The translations under genes and the position numbers were made by a program. Below, in pieces: positions 1-6,872 of a DNA stretch of 23,629 bases. The notes beneath the pieces are model-generated. The model saw nothing but the letters and a program-made list of their open reading frames with translations. It did not search any database and was not told the origin of the DNA. Positions within the stretch are counted from its first letter, which is position 1. The number at the start of each line of letters is the position of its first letter. The stretch spans positions 1 through 23,629 of the forward strand of contig DATFOS010000052.1 in NCBI GenBank assembly GCA_035265325.1, read 5' to 3'. This DNA comes from DATCLS01 sp035265325. GTDB taxonomy: Bacteria > Actinomycetota > Acidimicrobiia > Acidimicrobiales > VFJN01.

Positions 1-1
1 C

Positions 2-1354
2 GCCTACCTGGAGCGCTCCGCCTTCGCCACCCACACCGGCGACACCACCCCATGGGCGGACGGCGCCGAGCCGGCGCCGGCGGGTGACACGAGAGACGAC
101 GCAACGGACGACAGCGATGGCGTCGAGTGGTCCCGCCTCGACCCGGCCGCCGCTCCCGCCCGCAGCGAGGGCATGGCGTGGTCCGGCCTCGACACGGCCG
201 GCGACGACGCCCACGAGGGTGGCGACCGTCCGGGCGAGCCCGTGGTGACTCCGCCGGCCGCCGCGACCGAGGCACCGGCGGTCGACGCCGCCGCGGACGA
301 CGCCGGGCACGACGCCGCCCGGGACGCCGAGGGCGAGCTGGCCGCCGAGGGCGAGGGCGAGCTGGCCGCCGACGCCGCCCGGGACGCCGACGGCGAGTTG
401 GCCGCCGACGCCGCCCGGGACGCCGAGGGCGAACTGGCCGCCGAGGGCGAGCACGACGCCGAGGGCGAGTTGGCCGCCGAGGGTGAGCCGGCCGCCGTGG
501 CCACGGGCCGCTTCGGGCCTCGGCCGCCTGCCAGCCGGCTGGAGGACCTGCTCGCCGACATCGACGTGCTGGTCCGGGTGCTGGGCGAGGTGGAGGTCGT
601 CCGCCTCCTGCCGCAGGCCGAGGGCACGGCGACGACCGAGCAGCGCCTCGTCCCCGGCCGCCAGAAGGCGCTCGAGGCCATGACGTACCTCTCCCTGCGT
701 GACGTCCCCGTGGATCGCGGGGACCTCGAGGTGATCTTGTTCCCGACCGGGGCCAACGCCGCCAAGACCTTCCAGAACGCCGTGGCGGCCGCCCGGAACA
801 CGCTGGGCGACGACCTGTTCCCGCCGCCCGCCGCCGGACGTTACGAGCTGTCCGAGCGGGTCGTGACCGACTACGGCCTGTTCCACGAGTTGGCCGCCGA
901 GGCCGAGGACATCGAGGACGCCGAGGAGGCGGCCGACGTCCTGTCGGAGGCGCTGGCGCTGGTGCGCGGCGAGCCCTTCTCCGGCGCCGGCCGCGGCTAC
1001 TCGTGGGTGTCGCCGCACCGCGGGATGATCGTGGCCCAGGTCGTCGACGTGGCCGAGGAGGTCGCCGAGATCCGCCTGGCCACCGGCGACTGGCGGGCAG
1101 CCGAGTGGGCGGCGCGCCAGGGCCTGAAGGCCTTCCCGGTCGACGAGCGGATGTTCCGCCTGCTCATGCGGGCTGCCCATGCCGCCGGGAACGTGCCGGG
1201 CGTGCACGCGGTGTTCCGCGAGCTGAGCGACATCGTCGCCGACCCCGACGGCGGCGCCGAGCCGGAGGACACGATCCACCCCGAGACGCTCGCGCTGCTC
1301 GACGCCCTCACGGGCGGCCCGCGCCGGGCCAGCCGGGGCCAGGCGAGCGCCTGA
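2..1354 (+). CDS. SARP-like protein with BTAD domain, 3' part (start lies before the window)
   Basis: The frame is open from the first bases of the window, so the true start is upstream; the first internal ATG is at 173. The visible protein has an acidic, Ala-rich low-complexity stretch (about 311-487) built from DAARDAEGELAA-like units. It is followed by a winged-helix-like segment (from LGEVEVV through RQKALEAMTYLSLR to GRYELSE) and a helical C-terminal part resembling the bacterial transcriptional activation domain (EALALVRGEPFSG, RLATGDWRAAEWAARQGL, RMFRLLMRAAHAAG). That order is typical of SARP regulators and of LysM/BTAD proteins next to actinobacterial conjugation-type clusters. I infer a regulatory or scaffold role for the secretion genes that follow. 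DNA-binding is not proven, and the missing N-terminus may carry membrane or LysM segments. Confidence 0.75.
   Translation, partial: AYLERSAFATHTGDTTPWADGAEPAPAGDTRDDATDDSDGVEWSRLDPAAAPARSEGMAWSGLDTAGDDAHEGGDRPGEPVVTPPAAATEAPAVDAAADDAGHDAARDAEGELAAEGEGELAADAARDADGELAADAARDAEGELAAEGEHDAEGELAAEGEPAAVATGRFGPRPPASRLEDLLADIDVLVRVLGEVEVVRLLPQAEGTATTEQRLVPGRQKALEAMTYLSLRDVPVDRGDLEVILFPTGANAAKTFQNAVAAARNTLGDDLFPPPAAGRYELSERVVTDYGLFHELAAEAEDIEDAEEAADVLSEALALVRGEPFSGAGRGYSWVSPHRGMIVAQVVDVAEEVAEIRLATGDWRAAEWAARQGLKAFPVDERMFRLLMRAAHAAGNVPGVHAVFRELSDIVADPDGGAEPEDTIHPETLALLDALTGGPRRASRGQASA
311..487 (+). repeat. Degenerate 36-nt coding repeat (acidic Ala-rich)
   Basis: Tandem copies of a unit encoding D-A-A-R-D-A-E/D-G-E-L-A-A, interleaved with shorter EGELAAEGE pieces. 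Third-position changes (ctg/ttg/ctg, gag/gaa) show divergence at DNA level while the peptide is kept. It forms an acidic linker ahead of the SARP-like fold. Confidence 0.8.
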
Positions 1355-1367
1355 TGCCCACGAGTCG

Positions 1368-1373
1368 TAGGCT
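1368..1373 (+). promoter_or_regulatory. Possible -10 hexamer TAGGCT upstream of the secretion operon
   Basis: TAGGCT just after the stop of the SARP-like gene resembles hexamers seen ahead of other genes in the window (TAGGGT, TAGCCT). No convincing -35 is visible. It would give a leader of about 60 nt for the gene at 1440. Confidence 0.25.
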
Positions 1374-1402
1374 TCCCCTCACCCGAACGGCAGTTCCCGC
1401 AG

Positions 1403-1431
1403 TTGCGTTTTCCCATCCCCGTAGTCGCATC
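1403..1431 (+). promoter_or_regulatory. Shared element TTGCGTTTT-N15-GCATC, putative promoter of the secretion operon
   Basis: TTGCGTTTT (1403-1411), 15 nt, then GCATC (1427-1431), ending 8 nt before the GTG at 1440. TTGCGT matches a -35, and a 17-nt spacer puts the -10 position at CGCATC. The same spaced element recurs on the minus strand at 14831-14859. The short distance to the GTG and the lack of a good Shine-Dalgarno fit leaderless initiation. The promoter role is inferred. Confidence 0.45.
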
Positions 1432-1439
1432 AGGACGGT

Positions 1440-2501
1440 GTGGGCTTGAGCGCTCTCCGCCTCACACGGCCGTCCGCCAACGGCCAAGCGCACAATGGCA
1501 ACGGCAACGGCGCCGTTGACGCGCCCGCGCGGCCCGACCCCCGGCGCACGACCACGGCCCGCCCCACCACGCAGCTGGCGGCGCGCGTCGGCCTGTGGGC
1601 GCTGGTGGGCCTCGGAGCGCTCGGGGGTCTCGTGGGGCTGCTCCGGCCGGCCGCGGAGCCGACCGTGAGCGACGCCGGGTCGTCGGCCGACGACATCGTC
1701 CCGCCCGAGACGGCCGGCTTCGCCGAGGTGGCCGTGACCACGTGGGTCGAGGCGCAGGGCGACGACGCCGACAGCGCGCTGGGCCCGCTCTACGCCCAGG
1801 ACCCGTCGACCAACGCCGGCGACACCGGCCGCCGCCGGGTGGCCGGCGACGCCACGACGATCGGGGCGCGGCAGGTCCAGGAGGACTACTGGGCGGTGAC
1901 CGTCGCCGTCCCCGTCGAGGAGGCCGTCGACGGCGGCTGGCAGGACGCCGGCACCTGGTACGCCGAGGTCGGCATCGCCCGCTCCGACGGGGACCTGGTG
2001 GCGGTGGCCGAGCCGGCGCTGGTCCCGGCCCCCGTCGAGCCGGCCGACGCGCCCCGTCCCGCCGGCGACAGCCTCGTCATCCCCTCCCAGGACGACGAGG
2101 AGATGGCCAACACGGTCCAGGGGTTCCTCTCGGCGCTGCTGGCCAACAGCGGCGACGTGTCCCGCTACCTGGCGCCGGACGTCGAGATCCTGCCGATCAC
2201 GCCCGCACCGTTCACCGAGGTCGCCCTGCAACGGTGGGATGTCACCCCGGTGGACGACGGCGAGGCGCGCGTCCGGGCCCTGGCCCGGGCCCGCTCGGCC
2301 GGCGGCGTGCCCCGCACGCTGTCCTACGAGCTGGGCCTGGCCGAGCGGGCCGGGCGATGGGAGGTCACCTCCCTCTCCGGCGCCCCCACGATCGACGCCG
2401 ACGAGGGCGCGCCGTCCTCCGCCGGGACCGTGCAGTCGAGCACGACGACGACCGCCCCCACCACCACGTCCGTCTCCATCGCCTCGGAGCCTGGTGCCTG
2501 A
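1440..2501 (+). CDS. TcpC/VirB8-like conjugation membrane protein
   Basis: A 353-aa protein starting at GTG. It has a cytoplasmic Asn/Gly/Pro-rich N-terminus, one membrane helix at about residues 48-68, and an outside part with two successive NTF2-like regions (about 90-200 and 225-330), ending in a Ser/Thr tail (STTTTAPTTTS). This is the plan of TcpC/Tn916 Orf13-type proteins, the Gram-positive counterparts of VirB8, which form part of the inner-membrane scaffold of type IV secretion channels. It is the first gene of the secretion operon, 85 nt after the SARP-like gene. Assignment rests on topology, fold pattern and position rather than on a signature motif. TTG at 1446 is a possible alternative start. 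Confidence 0.65.
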   Translation: MGLSALRLTRPSANGQAHNGNGNGAVDAPARPDPRRTTTARPTTQLAARVGLWALVGLGALGGLVGLLRPAAEPTVSDAGSSADDIVPPETAGFAEVAVTTWVEAQGDDADSALGPLYAQDPSTNAGDTGRRRVAGDATTIGARQVQEDYWAVTVAVPVEEAVDGGWQDAGTWYAEVGIARSDGDLVAVAEPALVPAPVEPADAPRPAGDSLVIPSQDDEEMANTVQGFLSALLANSGDVSRYLAPDVEILPITPAPFTEVALQRWDVTPVDDGEARVRALARARSAGGVPRTLSYELGLAERAGRWEVTSLSGAPTIDADEGAPSSAGTVQSSTTTTAPTTTSVSIASEPGA

Positions 2502-2502
2502 T

Positions 2503-2508
2503 TAACCT
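2503..2508 (+). promoter_or_regulatory. Possible internal promoter -10 (TAACCT)
   Basis: TAACCT lies directly behind the stop of the TcpC-like gene at the start of a 93-nt gap, the largest gap inside the operon. An internal start here would let the small downstream gene be expressed more strongly than its neighbours. No -35 is obvious. Confidence 0.2.
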
Positions 2509-2594
2509 TCTAGCCCGCTCTTGCCCCTCGACACCCGCGCCGCTGCACCGCTGCACCCGCGACGGATTCCGCCAACCCGTCAAGGAGCCCTGAC

Positions 2595-2855
2595 GTGATC
2601 GACCTCTTCAACAACCTCATCGCCGAAGCCCAGGACCTCGTGACCGCCGCCGTGGTCCTCGTTTCGATCGTCGTCATCGTCGCGACCTGGGCCAGGACGC
2701 GCGCGTTCGTGCCCACGATCGGTGCCATCATCATGGGAGCGCTCGTGGTCTGGGCCGTCTTCAACATCGACTTCCTCCAGGACCAGATCGGCGAGGACAT
2801 CGTCGAGGAGTCCGGGCTGCCGGCCACTGCGGCCCCCGGCGGCCTCGATGCCTGA
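2595..2855 (+). CDS. Small two-helix membrane protein in pilin (VirB2/TcpD-like) position
   Basis: An 86-aa protein starting at GTG with a clear Shine-Dalgarno (AAGGAG, 2582-2587, 7-nt spacing), the best in the operon. Two hydrophobic segments (about 15-32 and 38-57) are joined by a short polar turn (WARTRAF). A short acidic tail (QDQIGEDIVEES) follows. Size, topology and location between VirB8-like and VirB3-like genes suit a VirB2-type pilin or a TcpD-like channel subunit. No cleavable signal peptide or other family signature is visible, so the function is inferred. The gene overlaps the next by 8 nt (ATGCCTGA), inside a strong hairpin. Confidence 0.6.
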   Translation: MIDLFNNLIAEAQDLVTAAVVLVSIVVIVATWARTRAFVPTIGAIIMGALVVWAVFNIDFLQDQIGEDIVEESGLPATAAPGGLDA

Positions 2856-3378
2856 GGCGGTCGAGCCGCCTCAGGTTCACTGCGCCACCTACACCCACGC
2901 CCGCCGGCACCCGATGGTGCTCGGCCGGATCGCGGGGTGGACGCCGCCGTTCCAGCTCAGCCTCGCCCAGATCGGCGTGCTGCTGGTCGGCTTCTGGGTG
3001 ATGTTCCAGACGTGGCGCCTGTGGGCACCGGCGCTGCCGTCCTCGCTGGCGCTCATCATCGGCGCAGGCGTCCCGATCGGGCTCACCTGGGCCGTGCGAC
3101 GCGTCCGGGTCGAGGGCCGGTCGCTGGTGCGCGCCGCCCTCGGGTGGGTCTCGCTCTGGAGCACCCCGCCCAAGGGCACCTTGCGCGGCCGCCCGCACCG
3201 CGAATACCGGCCCGTGTCGCTGGTGGGCGTGCAGATGAACGTCGCGGCCGACCCCGAGGGGCCGTTCGACATCGACGTCCCCGCCCTGGGCGCCGGGGCC
3301 GTCGACCAAGGCCGCGCCCGGCGCGGCCGGTGGCCCGGGCTCGGTCGCCGACGGTTCGGGCGACGGGGTGACCGGTGA
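2848..3378 (+). CDS. PrgI/VirB3-like conjugation membrane protein
   Basis: A 176-aa protein from ATG 2848, overlapping the previous stop by 8 nt and the next gene by 4 nt (GTGA). It has an N-terminal YTHARRHPMVLGRIAGWTPP segment, two adjacent membrane helices (about 38-58 and 63-83), then a basic cytoplasmic region (RRVRVEGRSLVRAALGW, followed by TPPKGTLRGRPHREYRP) and an Arg-rich tail. A double-helix protein directly upstream of a VirB4 ATPase is the usual place of PrgI/VirB3 homologues, which anchor the ATPase to the membrane. ATG/GTG codons further upstream in the same frame lie within the pilin-position gene and are rejected. A start at 2912 (MVLGRIAG) is possible if the hairpin blocks the first ATG. 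Confidence 0.6.
   Translation: MPEAVEPPQVHCATYTHARRHPMVLGRIAGWTPPFQLSLAQIGVLLVGFWVMFQTWRLWAPALPSSLALIIGAGVPIGLTWAVRRVRVEGRSLVRAALGWVSLWSTPPKGTLRGRPHREYRPVSLVGVQMNVAADPEGPFDIDVPALGAGAVDQGRARRGRWPGLGRRRFGRRGDR
2851..2875 (+). promoter_or_regulatory. Perfect 10-bp stem-loop at the end of the pilin-position gene
   Basis: CCTGAGGCGG (2851-2860), loop TCGAG, CCGCCTCAGG (2866-2875). The stem covers the stop codon of the small gene and lies just after the ATG of the next. There is no U-tract, so it is not a classical terminator. It may protect the upstream mRNA or limit translation and read-through into the downstream genes. Confidence 0.6.
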
Positions 3379-6300
3379 AGCCGCCGGCGCGGGCGCTCGT
3401 CGGGAACCTCATCTGGTCGACCGACGGGGGCGTGTGGGCCTTGTGGCGGGTGGCGCCGTTCGCCCACGCTCACACGTCGGCCGCGGACAAGGTGGGCGTA
3501 CATACGAGGCTGCGGGGGATGCTGATCTCGCTGCCGGTGGAGTCGATGCTCCTGTCGGTGTGCGAGCGCCTCGACGAGTGGGACGTCGTGGCCAACATGC
3601 TCGAGGACGTCGACGTCGACCGCCACCCGGCCTGGGCCGAGGTGTGCCGGGCGACGGCCGAGTCGCTCAGCGACATGCCGCTGCACCGCCGGGTGTACTA
3701 CGTCGCCGCCTCGCTGGACGGCGGGAGCCGCCAGGGCCAGTGGCGCGACGCGCTCAAGGCGGCGGCGGAGGACGTGGCGTCCGGCTTCGGCCTATCGCCC
3801 ATGCCGGTGTCGGCGCGTGACCTCGACACGCGGCGCAGCCAGGCGCGGGCCCTGGAGGTCCGCCTCGGCGCGCACGTGAAGCTGACGCGCGCCACCGCGG
3901 GCGAGATCCGCTGGCTCTACGCCCGCACCCTGCGACGCGGCGGCCCGGACGAGCCCGTCCTCGACGAGGGCTGGGAGCCGCCGACGCGCCCCGCCGGCGC
4001 CGGCCGGGTCAGCGTGCTCGCGCCGCTCACCGACGCCGTCGTCAAGGAGGGTGGCTACCGCGACGACGCCGATCGCCCGCGGCACCGCCGCTACGTGCGT
4101 GTCGACGCCGGGGACACCACCACCTACCAGACCTGCCTGGCCGTGGCCGACATGCCGCACGAGTTCACGTTCCCGGGCGGGGGCGGCGAGTGGCTGTACC
4201 ACGTGGACGACGTCGGGTTCCCGATCGACTGGTGCGTGCGCGTCCGCTCGGTGCCCAACGCCGAGTCGCAGCTGAAGGTCCGGCGCCAGCACCGTCAGCT
4301 GATAGGCCAGGTCGACGAGTACGACGTCGAGATGACGGGCGCGCCGCCGTCGCTGGCCGAGGCGATCGCCGCGGTCGACGGCCAGCGCTCCAAGCTCGCC
4401 GCCAACCCGGCCGAGCCCGAGCTGCAGGCGACGATGGTGTTCTCGATCTCCGCAGAGTCGCTCCCCGAGCTCGAGGACCGGGCCAACGCGGTCACGGCCC
4501 TGTTCGAGCCGCACGAGTACGGCATCTTCCGGCCGACCGGCGGACAGTCGGCGCTGCTCCGCTCGATGATGCCGGGCACGTCCGCGGCGGCGGTGTGCCG
4601 CGACTACACGCAGTTCCTCCTGCCGGGCGACCTCGCCGCCGGCGCCCCGTTCTGCGGCCCCGAGGTCGGCGACCCCACGGGCCTGCTGCTCGGCGTGGCG
4701 CTCGACGGGGGCGGCGGCAACCCGGTCCTGCTCGACCCGACCTACGGGCCCCGGGTCGGCCGGACCGCCTCGCTCGCCGCCGTCGGCGCCCTCGGGTCCG
4801 GCAAGTCGTTCTTCCTCAAGCGCCTGTGCTGGGACACCATCGCCCGGGGCGGCCAGATCGTCACGATCGACCGGACGGCCATCGGCGAGTACGTGTCCTT
4901 CGCCGAGGTCGTGCCGGGGAAGGCCCAGGTCGTCCGCCTGTCCACCGACACCGACGTGTGCCTCGACCCGCTGCGCACGTTCACCGGCGACGACCGGGCC
5001 ACGGTCACGCTCGGGTTCCTCTCGCTGCTCGGCGGCTGCTCGGCTCACTCCAACGAGGGCGCCGCGCTCGCCGAGGCCGTGCACGCCGTCGTGTCCCGCC
5101 CGTCGGCCGTGTTGAGCGACGTGATCGACGAGCTCCAACGGATGGGCGAGGACGAGGAGCGGCCCGACGAGGCCGCCCGCAACCTCGCCCGCCGCCTGGC
5201 CCACTACCGGCGCCTCGGCGTCGGCCGGCTGGCGTTCGGCAACGGCGCCCCGGTGTCGCTCGACGCCGATTGCATCGTGTTCTGGGCGCCCAACCTGGCG
5301 CTGCCCGACCGCGACACGCTGGTCAACGAGCACCTGGCCCGGCAGATGCTCCCCGAGCAGATCCTCGGCCAAGCCCTGCTCTACCTGGTCGCGGCCGTGG
5401 GTCGGCAGGTCGTGTTCCGCGACCCGAGCCGCTTCGGCGCCGCACTCTACGACGAGGCGTGGGCGCTGCTGGCGTCGCCGCACGGCCAGCGCCTCCTGCT
5501 GGAGGGCGTGCGCGACGGCCGCAAGCACAACGGCGCCATCTGGCTCGCCTCGCAGCACCCCAACGACCTGGGGACCGGCGAGCTCGTCGACCTGGTTGGC
5601 TCCCGCTTCGTGTTCCGCCAGTCGGGCGGGGCCGTCGAGCCGGCGCTGCGCTTCCTCGGCGTGGCCGGCAGCGAGGAGGCCGAGCACGTGCTCGCCACCG
5701 GCCTCGGCACCGGCCAGTGCCTCTACCGCGACGTGCGCGAGCGCGTGGGGCTGATCCAGGTGCTCGAGCCCGTGCTGGAGGACCTGCGCGTCGCTTTCGA
5801 CACCACGCCGCAGACCGACACGGCCGCGCATGGCACCGCCCGCAAGGCGGCCCGCGCACTGCGGACCGGCGAGGGCCGGGACGACCTCACCGGCCCGCCC
5901 GCCGTCGACGCGGCAACGCCCACGGTCGCCGCTCCGGTGGCGCTCCCCGTCGCCGAGCCCGCCGACGCACCCGTCGCCGCCCTCCCGGACGCCGAGCCGG
6001 CGGGCGCTCTCCCACCCGCCTCCGAGACCACCCCGCCGCCCCCCGTCGCCCCGCAGGCCCCAGCGGGCGAGGCGGGGTTGGCCGCCGCCGCCCCGCCTGC
6101 TCCCGCGGCGCTCACGTGGTCGGCGGCGCTGCCGCCGAGCGACCTGGTCGTTCCGGGGACGCCGGTGCCCTCCGACGTGCCGCCCGGCCCGGCGCCGATG
6201 CCGGCCGAGCCTCGCCGCCGGCCCGCGGTCGAGCGGTCGGCACCGCTGGACCGCCGCACCGGCGCCGGTCGCCCGGCCGAGGGGCCGAGCGACCCCGTCT

Positions 6301-6872
6301 CCGCAGCGGACGCACCGCAGTCCGAGCCCTCGCCGCGTCCCGCCCCGTCCGACGTGGCGGCCGGCCGGCCGGTCGCCGACGAGGCACCGGCACCCGTCCA
6401 GGGCCCGTCCGCCCGCCGGGCGCCCTTCTCCCGTCCGGCCGCCGCCCCGAACGAGGCCGCGGAGCGCGACGCCGTCGCCTACGGCAACGGGTGGACGCCG
6501 CCCGAGCCGCCGGACGAAGGCGCCGCGCCGCCCGCCGCCACGGCGGGCGCCGCAGCCGGCGACGACGTCGGGAGCGACCGCGGCGAGCCGGTGCACGCCA
6601 GCTACGCCGACGACGGGTACGACGAGTACGGCGACGAGGACCGGGTCGGCGACGACGACCGGGTCGGCGACGAGGACCGCGTCGGCAACGAGGACCGGTC
6701 CGGTCAGGACGCCGGGGACGACGAGCGCGCCGCCGTGCCGCCCGTCCGGACCGTTCCGCCAGGCACGCCGGGGCGCGAGCTGCGCCAGGCGGCGGCCGCC
6801 TCCGCACGCGAGCGGGCCCGGCGCCGTCGCCGGAACCCGCTGGGCGACGCCCTCGGTCGGCGGAACCGCTGA
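3375..6872 (+). CDS. VirB4/TraC-family ATPase with long disordered C-terminal tail
   Basis: An 1165-aa protein from a GTG overlapping the upstream stop (GTGA). The N-terminal half (about 1-440) matches the VirB4/TraC region that docks to the inner-membrane complex. The RecA-like ATPase follows: Walker A GALGSGKS at residues 471-478, Walker B LYDEAW with D693/E694, and a conserved LASQHPNDL segment at about 727. This is the energising ATPase of type IV secretion and pilus biogenesis. From about residue 815 the protein is Pro/Ala-rich and disordered, then acidic with DRVGDED repeats (about 1086-1108), ending basic (RERARRRRRNP). The tail adds some 350 residues compared with ordinary VirB4 proteins. 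Overlap with the following gene (TGATG) indicates translational coupling. Confidence 0.88.
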   Translation: MKPPARALVGNLIWSTDGGVWALWRVAPFAHAHTSAADKVGVHTRLRGMLISLPVESMLLSVCERLDEWDVVANMLEDVDVDRHPAWAEVCRATAESLSDMPLHRRVYYVAASLDGGSRQGQWRDALKAAAEDVASGFGLSPMPVSARDLDTRRSQARALEVRLGAHVKLTRATAGEIRWLYARTLRRGGPDEPVLDEGWEPPTRPAGAGRVSVLAPLTDAVVKEGGYRDDADRPRHRRYVRVDAGDTTTYQTCLAVADMPHEFTFPGGGGEWLYHVDDVGFPIDWCVRVRSVPNAESQLKVRRQHRQLIGQVDEYDVEMTGAPPSLAEAIAAVDGQRSKLAANPAEPELQATMVFSISAESLPELEDRANAVTALFEPHEYGIFRPTGGQSALLRSMMPGTSAAAVCRDYTQFLLPGDLAAGAPFCGPEVGDPTGLLLGVALDGGGGNPVLLDPTYGPRVGRTASLAAVGALGSGKSFFLKRLCWDTIARGGQIVTIDRTAIGEYVSFAEVVPGKAQVVRLSTDTDVCLDPLRTFTGDDRATVTLGFLSLLGGCSAHSNEGAALAEAVHAVVSRPSAVLSDVIDELQRMGEDEERPDEAARNLARRLAHYRRLGVGRLAFGNGAPVSLDADCIVFWAPNLALPDRDTLVNEHLARQMLPEQILGQALLYLVAAVGRQVVFRDPSRFGAALYDEAWALLASPHGQRLLLEGVRDGRKHNGAIWLASQHPNDLGTGELVDLVGSRFVFRQSGGAVEPALRFLGVAGSEEAEHVLATGLGTGQCLYRDVRERVGLIQVLEPVLEDLRVAFDTTPQTDTAAHGTARKAARALRTGEGRDDLTGPPAVDAATPTVAAPVALPVAEPADAPVAALPDAEPAGALPPASETTPPPPVAPQAPAGEAGLAAAAPPAPAALTWSAALPPSDLVVPGTPVPSDVPPGPAPMPAEPRRRPAVERSAPLDRRTGAGRPAEGPSDPVSAADAPQSEPSPRPAPSDVAAGRPVADEAPAPVQGPSARRAPFSRPAAAPNEAAERDAVAYGNGWTPPEPPDEGAAPPAATAGAAAGDDVGSDRGEPVHASYADDGYDEYGDEDRVGDDDRVGDEDRVGNEDRSGQDAGDDERAAVPPVRTVPPGTPGRELRQAAAASARERARRRRRNPLGDALGRRNR
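6631..6702 (+). repeat. 18-nt tandem coding repeat (GDEDRV units)
   Basis: About four copies of a unit reading G-D-E/D-D-R-V, with gaggac/gacgac alternation, encoding the acidic stretch near the C-terminus of the VirB4-like ATPase. The near-identical DNA units suggest recent slippage expansion. Confidence 0.75.

Noticed and set aside
311..487. Repeat block in the SARP-like gene as a CRISPR or mobile repeat
   Set aside because: Units are in-frame coding repeats without unique spacers; they encode an acidic linker.
4190..6871. Upstream extension of the VirB6-like frame
   Set aside because: It reads the VirB4-like gene out of frame. The membrane protein starts at ATG 6872 by overlap with the VirB4-like stop.
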